DNA from: Streptomyces kurssanovii
GTDB lineage: Bacteria; Actinomycetota; Actinomycetes; Streptomycetales; Streptomycetaceae
Assembly: GCF_014649695.1 (NCBI RefSeq)
Contig: NZ_BMTN01000004.1
Span: 558,001-622,000 of the forward strand
DNA length: 64,000 nt
Direction of reading: 5' to 3'
Positions 16,436 to 25,468 of this stretch are shown one piece after another; within the stretch, counting starts at the first letter, position 1; every line of letters starts with the position of its first letter. The notes below the pieces were generated by a model. It had not been told where the DNA came from and searched no databases. It saw nothing but the letters and a program-made list of their open reading frames with translations. The translations under genes were made by a program, and so were the position numbers.

Positions 16436-17575
16436 GTGACGTTCCCGGTAGTCGGCATGGTCGGCGGCGGTCAGCTCGCCCGCATGACCCATGAGGCGGG
16501 TATCCCCCTCGGCCTGAAGTTCAAGCTCCTCAGTGACACCCCTCAGGATTCAGCGGCCCAGGTGGTGAGCGATGTCGTCATCGGCGACTACCGCGACCTG
16601 GACACGCTGCGTGAGTTCGCGCGCGGCTGTGACGTGATCACTTTCGACCACGAGCATGTCCCGATCGAGCACCTGCGGGCCCTCGAGGCGGACGGCGTCG
16701 CCGTCCGGCCGGGGCCCGACGCGCTCGTGCACGCCCAGGACAAGGGCGTGATGCGCGCGCGGCTCACGGAGATCGGCGTGCCCTGCCCCCGCCACCGCAT
16801 CGTGGCCGACCCGGCCGATGTGACGGCCTTCGCCGAGGAGACCGGGGGCTTCCCGGTGATCCTCAAGACCGTGCGCGGCGGGTACGACGGCAAGGGCGTC
16901 TGGCTGGTCCGCGCGGAGCGGGACGCCGAGGCCCCGTTCAAGGCGGGTGTGCCGGTCCTCGCCGAGGAGAAGGTCGACTTCCGACGCGAACTCGCCGCGA
17001 ACATCGTCCGTTCCCCGCACGGCCAGGCCGTCGCCTACCCGGTCGTCGAGTCGCAGCAGGTCGACGGGGTCTGCGACACCGTGATCGCGCCGGCGCCGGA
17101 CCTCGACGCGGAGCTGGCCGGCCAGGCGCAGGAGCTCGCCCTGCGGATCGCGAAGAAGCTCGGCGTCGTCGGCCACCTCGCCGTCGAGCTGTTCGAGACC
17201 GCCGACGGACGCATCCTCGTCAACGAGCTCGCCATGCGCCCCCACAACTCCGGCCACTGGACCCAGGACGGCGCGATCACCTCGCAGTTCGCCAACCACG
17301 TCCGTGCCGTACTGGACCTGCCGCTGGGCGATCCCCGTCCCCGTGCCCCGTGGACGGTCATGTGCAATGTCCTGGGCGGTGACTACCCGGACATGTACGC
17401 GGCCTATCTGCACTGCATGGCCCGCGACCCCCAGCTCAAGATCCATATGTATGGCAAGGACGTGAAGCCCGGCCGCAAGGTGGGGCACGTCAACACGTAC
17501 GGCGACGACCTGGCCGACGCACTGGAGCGCGCCCGCCACGCCGCCGGCTACCTGAGAGGGACGATCGCCGAGTGA
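16436..17575 (+). CDS. purK: N5-carboxyaminoimidazole ribonucleotide synthase
   Basis: A 379-residue ATP-grasp enzyme of purine synthesis that carboxylates AIR with bicarbonate and ATP to N5-CAIR. GTG 16436 is preceded by AGGAGA. The start shows the family P-loop-like turn [12 protein letters not shown]. The ATP-grasp core has [13 protein letters not shown], then [11 protein letters not shown] and the metal/phosphate segment [14 protein letters not shown], all in expected places. Length is normal. The stop overlaps the purE start by GTGA, so the two consecutive enzymes are translated together. Confidence 0.96.
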   Translation: MTFPVVGMVGGGQLARMTHEAGIPLGLKFKLLSDTPQDSAAQVVSDVVIGDYRDLDTLREFARGCDVITFDHEHVPIEHLRALEADGVAVRPGPDALVHAQDKGVMRARLTEIGVPCPRHRIVADPADVTAFAEETGGFPVILKTVRGGYDGKGVWLVRAERDAEAPFKAGVPVLAEEKVDFRRELAANIVRSPHGQAVAYPVVESQQVDGVCDTVIAPAPDLDAELAGQAQELALRIAKKLGVVGHLAVELFETADGRILVNELAMRPHNSGHWTQDGAITSQFANHVRAVLDLPLGDPRPRAPWTVMCNVLGGDYPDMYAAYLHCMARDPQLKIHMYGKDVKPGRKVGHVNTYGDDLADALERARHAAGYLRGTIAE

Positions 17576-18102
17576 ACAGCAAGAGCCCGGTCGTTGGCAT
17601 TGTCATGGGGTCCGACTCGGACTGGCCCGTCATGGAGGCGGCGGCGCAGGCGCTCGACGAGTTCGAGATCCGCTACGAGGTCGACGTCGTCTCCGCGCAC
17701 CGCATGCCGCGCGAGATGATCACGTACGGCGAGGAGGCGGCCGGCCGCGGACTCAAGGCGATCATCGCCGGGGCGGGGGGAGCGGCACACCTGCCGGGCA
17801 TGCTGGCCTCCGTCACCCCGCTGCCGGTCATCGGCGTCCCCGTCCCCCTGAAGTACCTCGACGGCATGGACTCGCTGCTGTCCATCGTGCAGATGCCGGC
17901 CGGCGTGCCCGTTGCCACCGTCTCGGTCGGCGGCGCGCGGAACGCCGGGCTGCTCGCCGCCCGCATCCTCGCCACCCAGGACGCCGAACTGCTGGCCCGT
18001 ATGCGGGAGTTCCAGCAGGAGCTCAACGACCAGGCCACCGACAAGGGCAAGCGGCTGCGCGCCAAGGTCGCGGGCGCGGAGTCCTTCGGCTTCGGAAAGT
18101 AG
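17572..18102 (+). CDS. purE: N5-CAIR mutase
   Basis: A 176-residue class I PurE that moves the carboxyl group of N5-CAIR to give CAIR. GTG 17572 overlaps the purK stop. Signature residues are visible: GSDSDW (13-18), SAHRMP (41-46) with the catalytic His43, and [11 protein letters not shown] (68-77). It forms an octamer in known cases. Its position directly after purK is the standard bacterial arrangement. The downstream dipeptidase follows 21 bases later and might be co-transcribed, as its order is also conserved in streptomycetes. Confidence 0.96.
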   Translation: MNSKSPVVGIVMGSDSDWPVMEAAAQALDEFEIRYEVDVVSAHRMPREMITYGEEAAGRGLKAIIAGAGGAAHLPGMLASVTPLPVIGVPVPLKYLDGMDSLLSIVQMPAGVPVATVSVGGARNAGLLAARILATQDAELLARMREFQQELNDQATDKGKRLRAKVAGAESFGFGK

Positions 18103-18123
18103 GAGGCGGGGAAGCAACAGGCA

Positions 18124-19323
18124 ATGGACACCCCCACGGAACTCCTCCAGCAGGCCCGCGAACTGCTCGCCGCCCACCCCGTCGTCGACGGTCACAACGA
18201 CCTTCCCTGGGCGCTGCGGGAACACGTCCGCTACGACCTCGACCGCCTGGACATCGCGGCCGACCAGCGGGGCCGGCTCCACACCGACATCCCCCGGCTG
18301 CGCGCCGGCGGGGTCGGCGCGCAGTTCTGGTCCGTCTACGTGCGCAGCGACATGGCGGGCGACACGGCCGTCAGCGCGACCCTGGAGCAGATCGACGTCG
18401 TCGACCAACTCCTCGAGCGCTACCCCGCGGACCTCGCCCGCGCGCTGAGCGCCGAGGACATGGAGATCGCCCGCGACGAGGGCAGGATCGCCTCGCTCAT
18501 GGGCGCCGAGGGTGGCCACTCCATCAACAACTCGCTCGCGACGTTGCGCGCGCTCTACGCGCTGGGCGTGCGCTACATGACGCTCACGCACAACGACAAC
18601 ATCGCCTGGGCCGACTCCGCGACCGACGAACCCGCTGTCGGCGGCCTGTCGGCCTTCGGCCACGAGGTCGTGCGCGAGATGAACCGCCTCGGTATGCTCG
18701 TGGACCTCTCGCACGTCGCGGAGACGACGATGCGCCACGCGCTCGCCACGTCCGTCGCGCCGGTGATCTTCTCCCACTCGTCGGCCCGCGCCGTGTGCGA
18801 CCACCCCCGCAACATCCCCGACGAGGTGCTGGCCCTGCTGGCGGCCAACGGGGGCGTGGCGATGGCAACGTTCGTACCGAAGTTCATCCTCCCCGCCGCC
18901 GTCGAGTGGACCCGGGCGGCCGACGAGAACATGCGGGCGCACGGGCTGCACCACCTGGACACCACGCCCCAGGCGATGAAGATCCACGAGGCGTTCGAGG
19001 CGGCGAACCCGCGGCCGGTGGCGACCGCCGCCACGGTCGCCGACCACCTCGACCACATGCGCGACGTCGCCGGCATCGACCACATCGGCATCGGCGGCGA
19101 CTTCGACGGCACGGCCTTCACGCCGGCCGGCCTGGACGATGTCGCCGGCTACCCGAACCTGGTCGCGGAGCTGCTGCGCCGCGGCTGGTCGGACGCCGAT
19201 CTGGCGAAGCTCACCTGGCAGAACGCCGTCCGCGTGCTGCGGGCGGCCGAGGACGTGGCCGCCGACCTGCAGGCGACCAGGGGCCCGTCGATCGCGACGA
19301 TCACCGAGCTCGACGCGCTCTGA
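18124..19323 (+). CDS. M19-family dipeptidase (renal dipeptidase type), intact metal site
   Basis: A 399-residue zinc dipeptidase. The metal ligands expected for membrane dipeptidase are present: His24 and Asp26 (VDGHND), Glu129 (GAEGGH), His197 (DLSHVA), His218 (FSHSSAR) and the catalytic-site Asp in GIGGDFDG. No signal peptide is seen, so it is probably cytoplasmic. It would hydrolyse dipeptides, possibly D-amino-acid-containing ones from wall turnover. It starts 21 bases after purE and is followed by a strong hairpin, then by a degenerate paralogue. It is a useful reference for judging that paralogue. Confidence 0.93.
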   Translation: MDTPTELLQQARELLAAHPVVDGHNDLPWALREHVRYDLDRLDIAADQRGRLHTDIPRLRAGGVGAQFWSVYVRSDMAGDTAVSATLEQIDVVDQLLERYPADLARALSAEDMEIARDEGRIASLMGAEGGHSINNSLATLRALYALGVRYMTLTHNDNIAWADSATDEPAVGGLSAFGHEVVREMNRLGMLVDLSHVAETTMRHALATSVAPVIFSHSSARAVCDHPRNIPDEVLALLAANGGVAMATFVPKFILPAAVEWTRAADENMRAHGLHHLDTTPQAMKIHEAFEAANPRPVATAATVADHLDHMRDVAGIDHIGIGGDFDGTAFTPAGLDDVAGYPNLVAELLRRGWSDADLAKLTWQNAVRVLRAAEDVAADLQATRGPSIATITELDAL

Positions 19324-19326
19324 GCG

Positions 19327-19363
19327 GTTCGGGGTGCGCGGCCGCGGGCCGCGTACCCCGAAC
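19327..19363 (+). terminator. terminator hairpin after the first dipeptidase
   Basis: A 17-bp stem (19327-19343 with 19347-19363) containing a single G-T wobble, loop GCG, beginning 4 bases after the stop codon. It separates the purKE-dipeptidase unit from the paralogue. Confidence 0.78.
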
Positions 19364-19443
19364 GCACCACTCGCCGCGACCCCTTACCGCTCCCGTGCCA
19401 CGGTTGGCGTAACGGCATACGGCCGGCGACCCCGGAGCAGCAC

Positions 19444-20571
19444 ATGGCAGATCTGCACGACTCCTCGTCCCTCACCACCGTCGACTCCGTCGGTCTGGAG
19501 GACCTCGACGAGCTGAACGATCTCGACGGCCTCGACGTTCTCGGAGGACGGGGAGCACCGGTGTCCGCGCCGCCGGACCACGGCCCGTCCCCCGGGCCGC
19601 CCGGCGATCCGCTCGTACGCGCTGCGGGACTCCTGCGCACCCACCCCGTGATCGACGGGTACAGCGGTCTGGCCCCGGTGCTCCGGAGCATGCACTGGTA
19701 CGACCTCGAAGCCGGCGAGAGCCTGCTGGAGACCGATGTGCCCCGGCTGCGGAGCGGCGGTGTGTGCGCCCAGTTCTGGTCCCTCCAGGAACCGGCCGGC
19801 AGCGCCGGAAGCCCCTCCCTCGGCGCCACGATCGAACTGATCGACGTGGTACGGGCCACGGTGTCCCAGTGCCCGGAGGGCCTGCGCCTCGCGCTCAGCG
19901 CCGACGAACTCGCCGACTCCCGCAACTGCGGGCGGGTCGCCGCCCTCCTCGGCCCGATGGCCGGTGAGGCCCTCGGCGACTCGCTCGCCGTGCTGCGCGC
20001 CGTGTACGCGCTCGGCGTCCGCAGCGTCACTCTCGCCGGCGCCCGCTGGACGCAGGGCGGCCTGACGCCGTTCGGTCACGAGATGGTCCGTGAGATGAAC
20101 CGGCTCGGTGTCCTCGTCGACCTCTCCGGCTGCACGACCGACACGATGCGGCGCACGCTCAGGATCACCAGGGCACCCGTCGTCTTCTCGCACCAGGCAG
20201 AGCCCCTGCCCGACGACGTGCTGCACGCGCTGCGCGGCAACCACGGGGTGTGCATGGTGCCGTGCACCGCGGGGACGCTGCCCGCGACCGCGGATCTGCT
20301 CGAACACGTCCGGGAGACCGCCGGTCCCGAGGCCGTCGCGATCAGCGGCGCGTACGACACGGGACTGCCGCACGCGGCCGGCCTGAACGACGTCTCCTGC
20401 CTGCCGAGGCTGCTCGCGGAACTGCTCGAGCGGGGCTGGCCCGAATCGGAGGTCATGGGCCTGACGTGGTCGAACATGGCCCGGGTGCTGCGTGGCGCCG
20501 AGTTCGCCGCCCGCGCGGCCCAGCCGCGCCGGGCCCCCTCACGGGCGGCGATCGGCGCGCTGGACCTCTGA
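19444..20571 (+). CDS. M19 dipeptidase paralogue with lost metal-binding residues (pseudoenzyme)
   Basis: A 375-residue protein clearly homologous to the upstream dipeptidase ([42 protein letters not shown]). It has a 55-residue Asp/Leu/Pro-rich N-terminal extension. Comparing position by position, the His-x-Asp pair is Tyr73 and Gly75, the ligand Glu is replaced (GPMAGE instead of GAEGGH), the DLSH His is Gly and the GGD Asp is Ala (SGAYD). Only the His of FSHQAEP remains. It cannot bind the two zinc ions in the normal way. The frame is intact and coding character normal, so it probably has a regulatory, scaffold or binding role rather than being a pseudogene. Confidence 0.85.
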   Translation: MADLHDSSSLTTVDSVGLEDLDELNDLDGLDVLGGRGAPVSAPPDHGPSPGPPGDPLVRAAGLLRTHPVIDGYSGLAPVLRSMHWYDLEAGESLLETDVPRLRSGGVCAQFWSLQEPAGSAGSPSLGATIELIDVVRATVSQCPEGLRLALSADELADSRNCGRVAALLGPMAGEALGDSLAVLRAVYALGVRSVTLAGARWTQGGLTPFGHEMVREMNRLGVLVDLSGCTTDTMRRTLRITRAPVVFSHQAEPLPDDVLHALRGNHGVCMVPCTAGTLPATADLLEHVRETAGPEAVAISGAYDTGLPHAAGLNDVSCLPRLLAELLERGWPESEVMGLTWSNMARVLRGAEFAARAAQPRRAPSRAAIGALDL

Positions 20572-20582
20572 CCCCGCGCGGC

Positions 20583-20945
20583 TCAGCAGGCGCAGAGGCA
20601 GAACGGATGCCCCGCCGGGTCGGCGTACACGCGGAACGACCGCTTGCGGTCCTCCGCGTCGAGCGTGGTGGCGCCGAGCGCGAGCACCCGCTTCTCGGCG
20701 GCGTCCATGTCCTCGACCATCACGTCGATGTGGAACTGCTGCGAGTCCTTGGCGGACGGCCACTTCGGCGGTACGTGCCCGGGGGCGGCCTGGAACGCGA
20801 GCTGCGCACCGTCGGCCCCCTTGAGGTCCACCCATCCGTCGCCGTCGTCCTCGACCGTCCCGCCGACGAGCTCGGCGTAGAAGCGGGCGAGGGCGAGGGG
20901 ATCGGGACAGTCCAGTACGACGGCTCCGACCTTGCCAATGCTCAT
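20583..20945 (-). CDS. VOC (glyoxalase/bleomycin resistance-like) family protein
   Basis: A 120-residue protein starting at ATG 20945, behind GAGGAGGAAG. Two beta-alpha-beta-beta-beta modules are visible: GAVVLDCPDPLALARFYAEL at the start and QQFHIDVMVEDMDAAEKRV in the second half, ending in YADPAGHPFCLC. Candidate metal ligands are His in FHIDV and a late acidic residue. VOC proteins act as glyoxalases, dioxygenases or drug-binding resistance proteins; substrate cannot be told. It is divergent from a CGNR zinc-finger gene with GGTAAC-type sites between them, so they may be co-regulated. Confidence 0.87.
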   Translation of the reverse strand: MSIGKVGAVVLDCPDPLALARFYAELVGGTVEDDGDGWVDLKGADGAQLAFQAAPGHVPPKWPSAKDSQQFHIDVMVEDMDAAEKRVLALGATTLDAEDRKRSFRVYADPAGHPFCLCAC

Positions 20946-20960
20946 GCTTCCTCCTCGGTG

Positions 20961-21020
20961 GTTACCGCTATACGACTTCAACCGGTAACGGTTACCGCAT
21001 GCTCCCGCATAACGGGTAAC
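20961..21020. promoter_or_regulatory. cluster of four GTTACC/GGTAAC sites between divergent genes
   Basis: GTTACC at 20961 and 20991 and GGTAAC at 20984 and 21015. The central pair forms CGGTAAC-G-GTTACCG, a perfect 7-bp inverted repeat with a one-base centre. The set fills the 84-bp gap between the VOC gene and the CGNR gene. A dimeric regulator, perhaps the CGNR protein itself, could bind here and control both genes. Confidence 0.5.
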
Positions 21021-21029
21021 GTCGCAAGC

Positions 21030-21539
21030 ATGAATGAAAGGGCGCCCGCACCCGGCGGCCTCGCGCTGATCGAAGCGCTGGTGAACACGCTGGACATCGA
21101 GACCGGCGCGGACCGCCTCGACACGCCGGACGGCCGTGCCCGGTTCGACCTCGCCCCGGACGACCTGCCCGCCGCACGCGAACTCCGCGAGGCGCTGCGC
21201 GCCGCCTGCCTGGCCCACGCCGGCCACGGCGCCATCGGCCCGAGCGCCCTCGACGCCCTCCTCGCCGGCGCCCCGCTGCGCGTGGCGATCTCCCCGTCGG
21301 GTGAGGCCGCCCTGTGCCCCATGGGTCCGCCGACCCTCCTCACCCGCGTCGCGGAGGCCATTGCCGCCGCCACGGCCGACAACACCTGGCTCCGGCTCAA
21401 GGCATGCGAGGCGGAGGACTGCCAGTGGGCCTACTACGACCGCAGCCCGGCGTGCCGCAGCCGCTGGTGTTCGATGTCCGTCTGCGGCGCCCGTGCCAAG
21501 ATGCGCAGCTACCGCGCCCGCCGGGCCGACTCCGCCTGA
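21030..21539 (+). CDS. CGNR zinc-finger domain protein (putative regulator)
   Basis: A 169-residue protein starting at ATG 21030. The N-terminal stress-response-like domain (ABATE type) covers about residues 1-115. The C-terminal CGNR-like finger starts near 125: LKACEAEDCQWAYYDRSP, RWCSMSVCGARAKM, with four Cys placed to bind zinc. Here the name-giving motif reads CGAR, a common variant. These proteins are thought to bind DNA and regulate neighbouring genes. The palindromic sites directly upstream and the divergent VOC gene support a local regulatory pair. Confidence 0.85.
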   Translation: MNERAPAPGGLALIEALVNTLDIETGADRLDTPDGRARFDLAPDDLPAARELREALRAACLAHAGHGAIGPSALDALLAGAPLRVAISPSGEAALCPMGPPTLLTRVAEAIAAATADNTWLRLKACEAEDCQWAYYDRSPACRSRWCSMSVCGARAKMRSYRARRADSA

Positions 21540-21659
21540 AGCGGCGTCGCGATCCCCGGCATCCGCTGCTCGGGGTACGCGCCTTCGGCCTGCCGCCCGC
21601 GCCCACGGCAGGGGTTCGGTCCGGGATTCGGCGTCAGGGAGTTCCGGCGGACGTGCGGG

Positions 21660-23003
21660 TCACGCCCGCGGGCGGCCCATCGCCCGGTACGTCCAGCCCG
21701 CCTCGCGCCACGCCACCGGGTCGAGGGCGTTGCGGCCGTCGAGGATGATCGGGGAGGTCACGACCGCCGCCAGTTCCGCCGGGTCCAGCTCGCGGAACTC
21801 GCGCCACTCCGTGAGGTGCAGCACCACGTCCGCGCCGCGCACCGCCTCCCGCGCCGTGTCCGCGTAACCCAGCGTCGGGAACAGGCGGCGGGCGTTGTCC
21901 ATGCCCTTGGGGTCGTAGACGGTGACCTGTCCGCCCTGGAGGTGGATCTGGCCGGCGACGTTCAGCGCCGGCGAGTCACGGACGTCGTCCGAGTCCGGCT
22001 TGAACGTCGCGCCGAGCACCGCGACCCGCTTGCCGAGGAAGGACGTGCCGCCGACCGTCTCACGTGCCAGTTCCACCATGTGGCCACGGCGGCGCATGTT
22101 GACCGAGTCGACCTCGCGCAGGAACGTCAGCGCCTGGTCCGCGCCCAGCTCACCGGCGCGCGCCATGAAGGCGCGGATGTCCTTCGGCAGGCAGCCTCCG
22201 CCGAAACCGACACCGGCCCGCAGGAACTTCTTGCCGATCCGCTCGTCGTAGCCGATCGCCTCCGCCAGCTTGACCACGTCGCCGCCGGCCGCTTCGCACA
22301 CCTCGGCCATCGCGTTGATGAAGGAGATCTTCGTCGCCAGGAACGAGTTCGCCGCGGTCTTCACCAGCTCCGCCGTCGGGAAGTCGGTCACCACGAACGG
22401 CGAGCCTTCGCCGACCGGCGTCGCGTAGACCTCCCGCAGCAGCTTCTCAGCGCTCTCGCTCTCCACGCCGACCACGATCCGGTCCGGGTGCAGCGTGTCG
22501 TCGACGGCGAAGCCCTCACGCAGGAACTCCGGGTTCCACGCGAGCTCCACGTCCGGGCCCGCCGGCGCCTTCTCGGCGAGCAGCCGACCGAGTCGTTCCG
22601 CGGAGCCGACCGGCACGGTCGACTTGCCGACGACGAGCGCCGGGCGCTTCAGGTGCGGCGCCAGTGATGCGAAGGCGGAGTCGACGTAGCTCATGTCGCA
22701 CGCGTACTCGCCGTGCTTCTGCGGGGTGTTCACACACACGAAGTGGACGTCGCCGAACTCAGCGGCCTCCTCGTAGGAGGTCGTGAAGCGCAGCCGTCCG
22801 CTGGAGCCCTCGATCCCGGTGACGTGCCGCCGCAGCAGTTCCTCGAGACCGGGCTCGTACATCGGCACCCGGCCGGCGGAGAGCATGTCGATCTTCTCCG
22901 GGACCACGTCCAGTCCGAGGACCTCGAAGCCCAGTTCCGCCATGGCCGCGGCGTGGGTGGCGCCGAGGTATCCGGTGCCGATCACGGTGATCTTGAGGGC
23001 CAT
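21660..23003 (-). CDS. ugd: UDP-glucose 6-dehydrogenase
   Basis: A 447-residue nucleotide-sugar dehydrogenase. ATG 23003 is used because the family begins here (ITVIGTGYLGATHAAAMAELG, the NAD-binding loop); the frame extends further up. The catalytic Cys lies in GFGGGCLPKD near residue 260, preceded by the LVKTAANSFLATKISFINAM helix. The C-terminal UDP-binding part has FKPDSDDVRDSPALNVA. It oxidises UDP-glucose twice to UDP-glucuronate, a precursor for wall and capsule polymers. It is encoded alone, convergent to the CGNR gene. GDP-mannose or UDP-ManNAc specificity cannot be strictly excluded. Confidence 0.9.
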   Translation of the reverse strand: MALKITVIGTGYLGATHAAAMAELGFEVLGLDVVPEKIDMLSAGRVPMYEPGLEELLRRHVTGIEGSSGRLRFTTSYEEAAEFGDVHFVCVNTPQKHGEYACDMSYVDSAFASLAPHLKRPALVVGKSTVPVGSAERLGRLLAEKAPAGPDVELAWNPEFLREGFAVDDTLHPDRIVVGVESESAEKLLREVYATPVGEGSPFVVTDFPTAELVKTAANSFLATKISFINAMAEVCEAAGGDVVKLAEAIGYDERIGKKFLRAGVGFGGGCLPKDIRAFMARAGELGADQALTFLREVDSVNMRRRGHMVELARETVGGTSFLGKRVAVLGATFKPDSDDVRDSPALNVAGQIHLQGGQVTVYDPKGMDNARRLFPTLGYADTAREAVRGADVVLHLTEWREFRELDPAELAAVVTSPIILDGRNALDPVAWREAGWTYRAMGRPRA

Positions 23004-23158
23004 GGGGTGCTCCAGTACTGACGCGGGCAAGGGCGGTGCGGGGCCGAGCATATCCGGGGGCGCGCGGCACTCCCCAAAGCGCTCTTCGCGCGCTGTGGCC
23101 GAGCTGTCACCAAGCTCACGTATGCCTGCCGGGGGAGCGGCGTCTAAAATTGAAATAC

Positions 23159-23172
23159 TTAACGGTAGTTAA
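23159..23172 (+). promoter_or_regulatory. TTAAC-GGTA-GTTAA palindrome before the acyl-CoA dehydrogenase
   Basis: A perfect 5-bp inverted repeat with a 4-base centre in an unusually AT-rich stretch (23145-23173), directly before the GGGGAG ribosome site. The location overlaps where a promoter -10 would be expected, so a repressor bound here could block transcription. The regulator is not identified. Confidence 0.4.
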
Positions 23173-23192
23173 CACCTTGGGGAGTGAGAGTC

Positions 23193-24350
23193 TTGGCAGG
23201 ATCGGCCGACTTCGATCTGTATCGCCCGTCGGAGGAGCACGACATGCTCCGTGAGACGGTCCGCTCCCTCGCCGAGGCGAAGATCGCGCCGTTCGCCGCT
23301 GCGGTGGACGAGGAGGCCCGCTTCCCGCAGGAGGCCCTCGACGCGCTCGTCGCCTCCGACCTCCAGGCCGTGCACGTCCCGGAGAGCTACGGCGGCGCCG
23401 GCGCCGACGCCCTCGCCACGGTCATCGTGATCGAGGAGGTGGCCCGTGTCTGCGCCTCGTCCTCCCTCATCCCGGCCGTGAACAAGCTCGGTTCGCTCCC
23501 GGTGATCCTCTCCGGCTCCGAGGAGCTGAAGAAGAAGTACCTGGGCCCGCTCGCCAAGGGCGACGCGATGTTCTCGTACTGCCTCTCCGAGCCCGACGCG
23601 GGCTCCGACGCGGCGGGCATGAAGACGAAGGCGGTCCGCGACGGCGACTTCTACGTCCTCAACGGCGTGAAGCGCTGGATCACCAACGCCGGCGTCTCCG
23701 AGTACTACACGGTGATGGCGGTCACCGACCCGGAGAAGCGCTCCAAGGGCATCTCGGCCTTCGTCGTCGAGAAGGGCGACGAGGGCGTCTCCTTCGGCGC
23801 CCCGGAGAAGAAGCTCGGCATCAAGGGCTCGCCGACCCGCGAGGTCTACCTCGACAACGTCCGCATCCCCGCCGACCGCATGATCGGCGCGGAGGGCACG
23901 GGCTTCGCCACGGCGATGAAGACCCTGGACCACACCCGCATCACCATCGCGGCCCAGGCGCTCGGCATCGCGCAGGGCGCCCTCGACTACGCCAAGGGCT
24001 ACGTCAAGGAGCGCAAGCAGTTCGGCAAGCCGATCGCCGAGTTCCAGGGTGTTCAGTTCATGCTCGCGGACATGGCCATGAAGATCGAGGCCGCCCGCCA
24101 GCTGACGTACGCGGCCGCCGCGAAGTCCGAGCGCGGCGATGCCGACCTCACCTTCCAGGGTGCGGCGGCCAAGTGCTTCGCCTCCGACGTGGCCATGGAG
24201 GTCACCACGGACGCGGTCCAGCTCCTCGGCGGTTACGGCTACACCCGTGACTACCCGGTCGAGCGCATGATGCGCGACGCCAAGATCACGCAGATCTACG
24301 AGGGCACCAACCAGGTCCAGCGGATCGTGATGGCCCGCAACCTGCCGTAA
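23193..24350 (+). CDS. acyl-CoA dehydrogenase
   Basis: A 385-residue flavoenzyme of fatty-acid beta-oxidation. TTG 23193 is chosen because GGGGAG lies 8 bases before it; the in-frame GTG at 23184 is too close to that site. The FAD/substrate signature CLSEPDAGSDAAGMKTKA is at about 128-145, the second signature QLLGGYGYTRDYPVERMMRD near 345-365, and the catalytic base Glu is in QIYEGTNQVQRIVM. It oxidises acyl-CoA to the 2-enoyl-CoA and passes electrons to ETF. It is monocistronic, with a palindromic site before it and a strong hairpin after it. Chain-length preference is unknown. Confidence 0.94.
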   Translation: MAGSADFDLYRPSEEHDMLRETVRSLAEAKIAPFAAAVDEEARFPQEALDALVASDLQAVHVPESYGGAGADALATVIVIEEVARVCASSSLIPAVNKLGSLPVILSGSEELKKKYLGPLAKGDAMFSYCLSEPDAGSDAAGMKTKAVRDGDFYVLNGVKRWITNAGVSEYYTVMAVTDPEKRSKGISAFVVEKGDEGVSFGAPEKKLGIKGSPTREVYLDNVRIPADRMIGAEGTGFATAMKTLDHTRITIAAQALGIAQGALDYAKGYVKERKQFGKPIAEFQGVQFMLADMAMKIEAARQLTYAAAAKSERGDADLTFQGAAAKCFASDVAMEVTTDAVQLLGGYGYTRDYPVERMMRDAKITQIYEGTNQVQRIVMARNLP

Positions 24351-24370
24351 GTCAAGCCGCTCCACGGACG

Positions 24371-24406
24371 ACGAACGCCCCCGCCGGGACCGGCGGGGGC
24401 GTTCGT
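24371..24406 (+). terminator. terminator hairpin after the acyl-CoA dehydrogenase
   Basis: A perfect 17-bp, very GC-rich stem (24371-24387 with 24390-24406) and a minimal loop, 20 bases after the stop codon. Confidence 0.82.
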
Positions 24407-24507
24407 GATCCATCGCCCTCGCTGTCCGGGGCCGTCAGGAACCGTGGTGTCCCGTGGCCGCGCCACCACGATGGGCCCTGGAGGCATCGCCTCCAGGGCC
24501 ATGGGGA

Positions 24508-25023
24508 TCACCGCTGTGAGTGGTCCGGCCTCGTGAGCGTGAACCGGGCCATGTTCTCCTCGGCGGCCCGACGCTGGAAGCCGGCCTTCTCCAGTACGCG
24601 GACCGAGGGCGGGTTGGACAGTTCCACGTTGGCGGACACGGTGTGGACCTCGGGCACGGTGAGGGCGAACTCAGCCAGCGACCTGGTGGCCTCCGGGGCA
24701 TAGCCCCGGCCGCGGCGAGAGGCCACGATGCCGTACCCGATCTCGAGGACGCCCTCACTGGGCGGCCAGAACAGGCCGATCGAGCCCACCACCAAGCCAC
24801 TCCCGCGCTCGATGATCAGACGGTGGCCGTATGCGTCGAGCCAGGCGGGGTGCTGGTCGAAGAGGCCCGCGACCACGCGGTCGCCTTCGGCGGGAAAGTC
24901 GTCTGCCCAGTGCGTGGAGTGGGCGTCGTCGAGGACTGCGGCGGCTTCGCTCGTGGTCCAGGAGCGAAGGATCAGGCGCTCGGTGACCACGTCGGCGTGG
25001 GCGGGTGAGGAAGTGGAAGACAC
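24508..25023 (-). CDS. GNAT acetyltransferase, RimJ/RimL-like
   Basis: A 171-residue single-domain acetyltransferase. GTG 25023 has AGGAGAG 4 bases upstream. The start TERLILRSWTTSEAAAV is typical for acetyltransferase 3 (RimJ/RimL/alanine N-acetyltransferase) proteins. The acetyl-CoA pyrophosphate loop is SRRGRGYAPEATRSL near residue 105, and ANVELSNPPSVRVLEKAGF is the conserved C-terminal helix. It may acetylate a ribosomal protein N-terminus, an amino acid or a drug. It stands alone, so the substrate is unknown. It lies at the edge of a region with rearrangements. Confidence 0.87.
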   Translation of the reverse strand: MSSTSSPAHADVVTERLILRSWTTSEAAAVLDDAHSTHWADDFPAEGDRVVAGLFDQHPAWLDAYGHRLIIERGSGLVVGSIGLFWPPSEGVLEIGYGIVASRRGRGYAPEATRSLAEFALTVPEVHTVSANVELSNPPSVRVLEKAGFQRRAAEENMARFTLTRPDHSQR

Positions 25024-25468
25024 GTGTCTCTCCTGGTCGTTGGAACGACCCGGCCGCGCTGCTGTCGCGCGGGCCGGACGAGGGCATGCTGATGAGGGCC
25101 CACGGCAGCCATATTCATCAACCTCCCCATCCCGAGAGCACGCGTCTGTCGCGCCTGCGTGACGGTAGTAGCCGCTCCTCAGCCTGGGCAACGCATTTTT
25201 TCGGGCCGCCCGTCGGACATGTCGGCCGCTGAAGGCCGCGGCTGCTGCCCAAGAGCACCAACGAGTGCGGCCGGTGGCGGATCGCCGTGTCGACGCGGCC
25301 GCAGGCCAGAGCGCACCCGACCGGCTGCTCGCCGCTCCCGGCGAAGAACGTGGTGGCACCGAAGGTCGTGCACGGGACCCGCCGGAATGATCCACTCCGC
25401 CGCGGTTTACGCTGCGCTGCCGCCACCGGGCGGCCGGGGGATTCGCACGTATGGGGTGGGAGAAGAAC
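25024..25468. other. 445-bp region without a convincing gene
   Basis: It lies between the GNAT start and a divergent small membrane-protein gene. A frame on the minus strand remains open but has no ribosome site or recognisable domain, and its composition fits chance in high-GC DNA. It may hold both promoters and some decayed sequence. I see no inverted repeat of note. Confidence 0.5.

Noticed and set aside
25118-25450. Minus-strand open frame left of the small membrane-protein gene
   Set aside because: It continues as antisense of the neighbouring gene, has no ribosome site and shows no recognisable domain.
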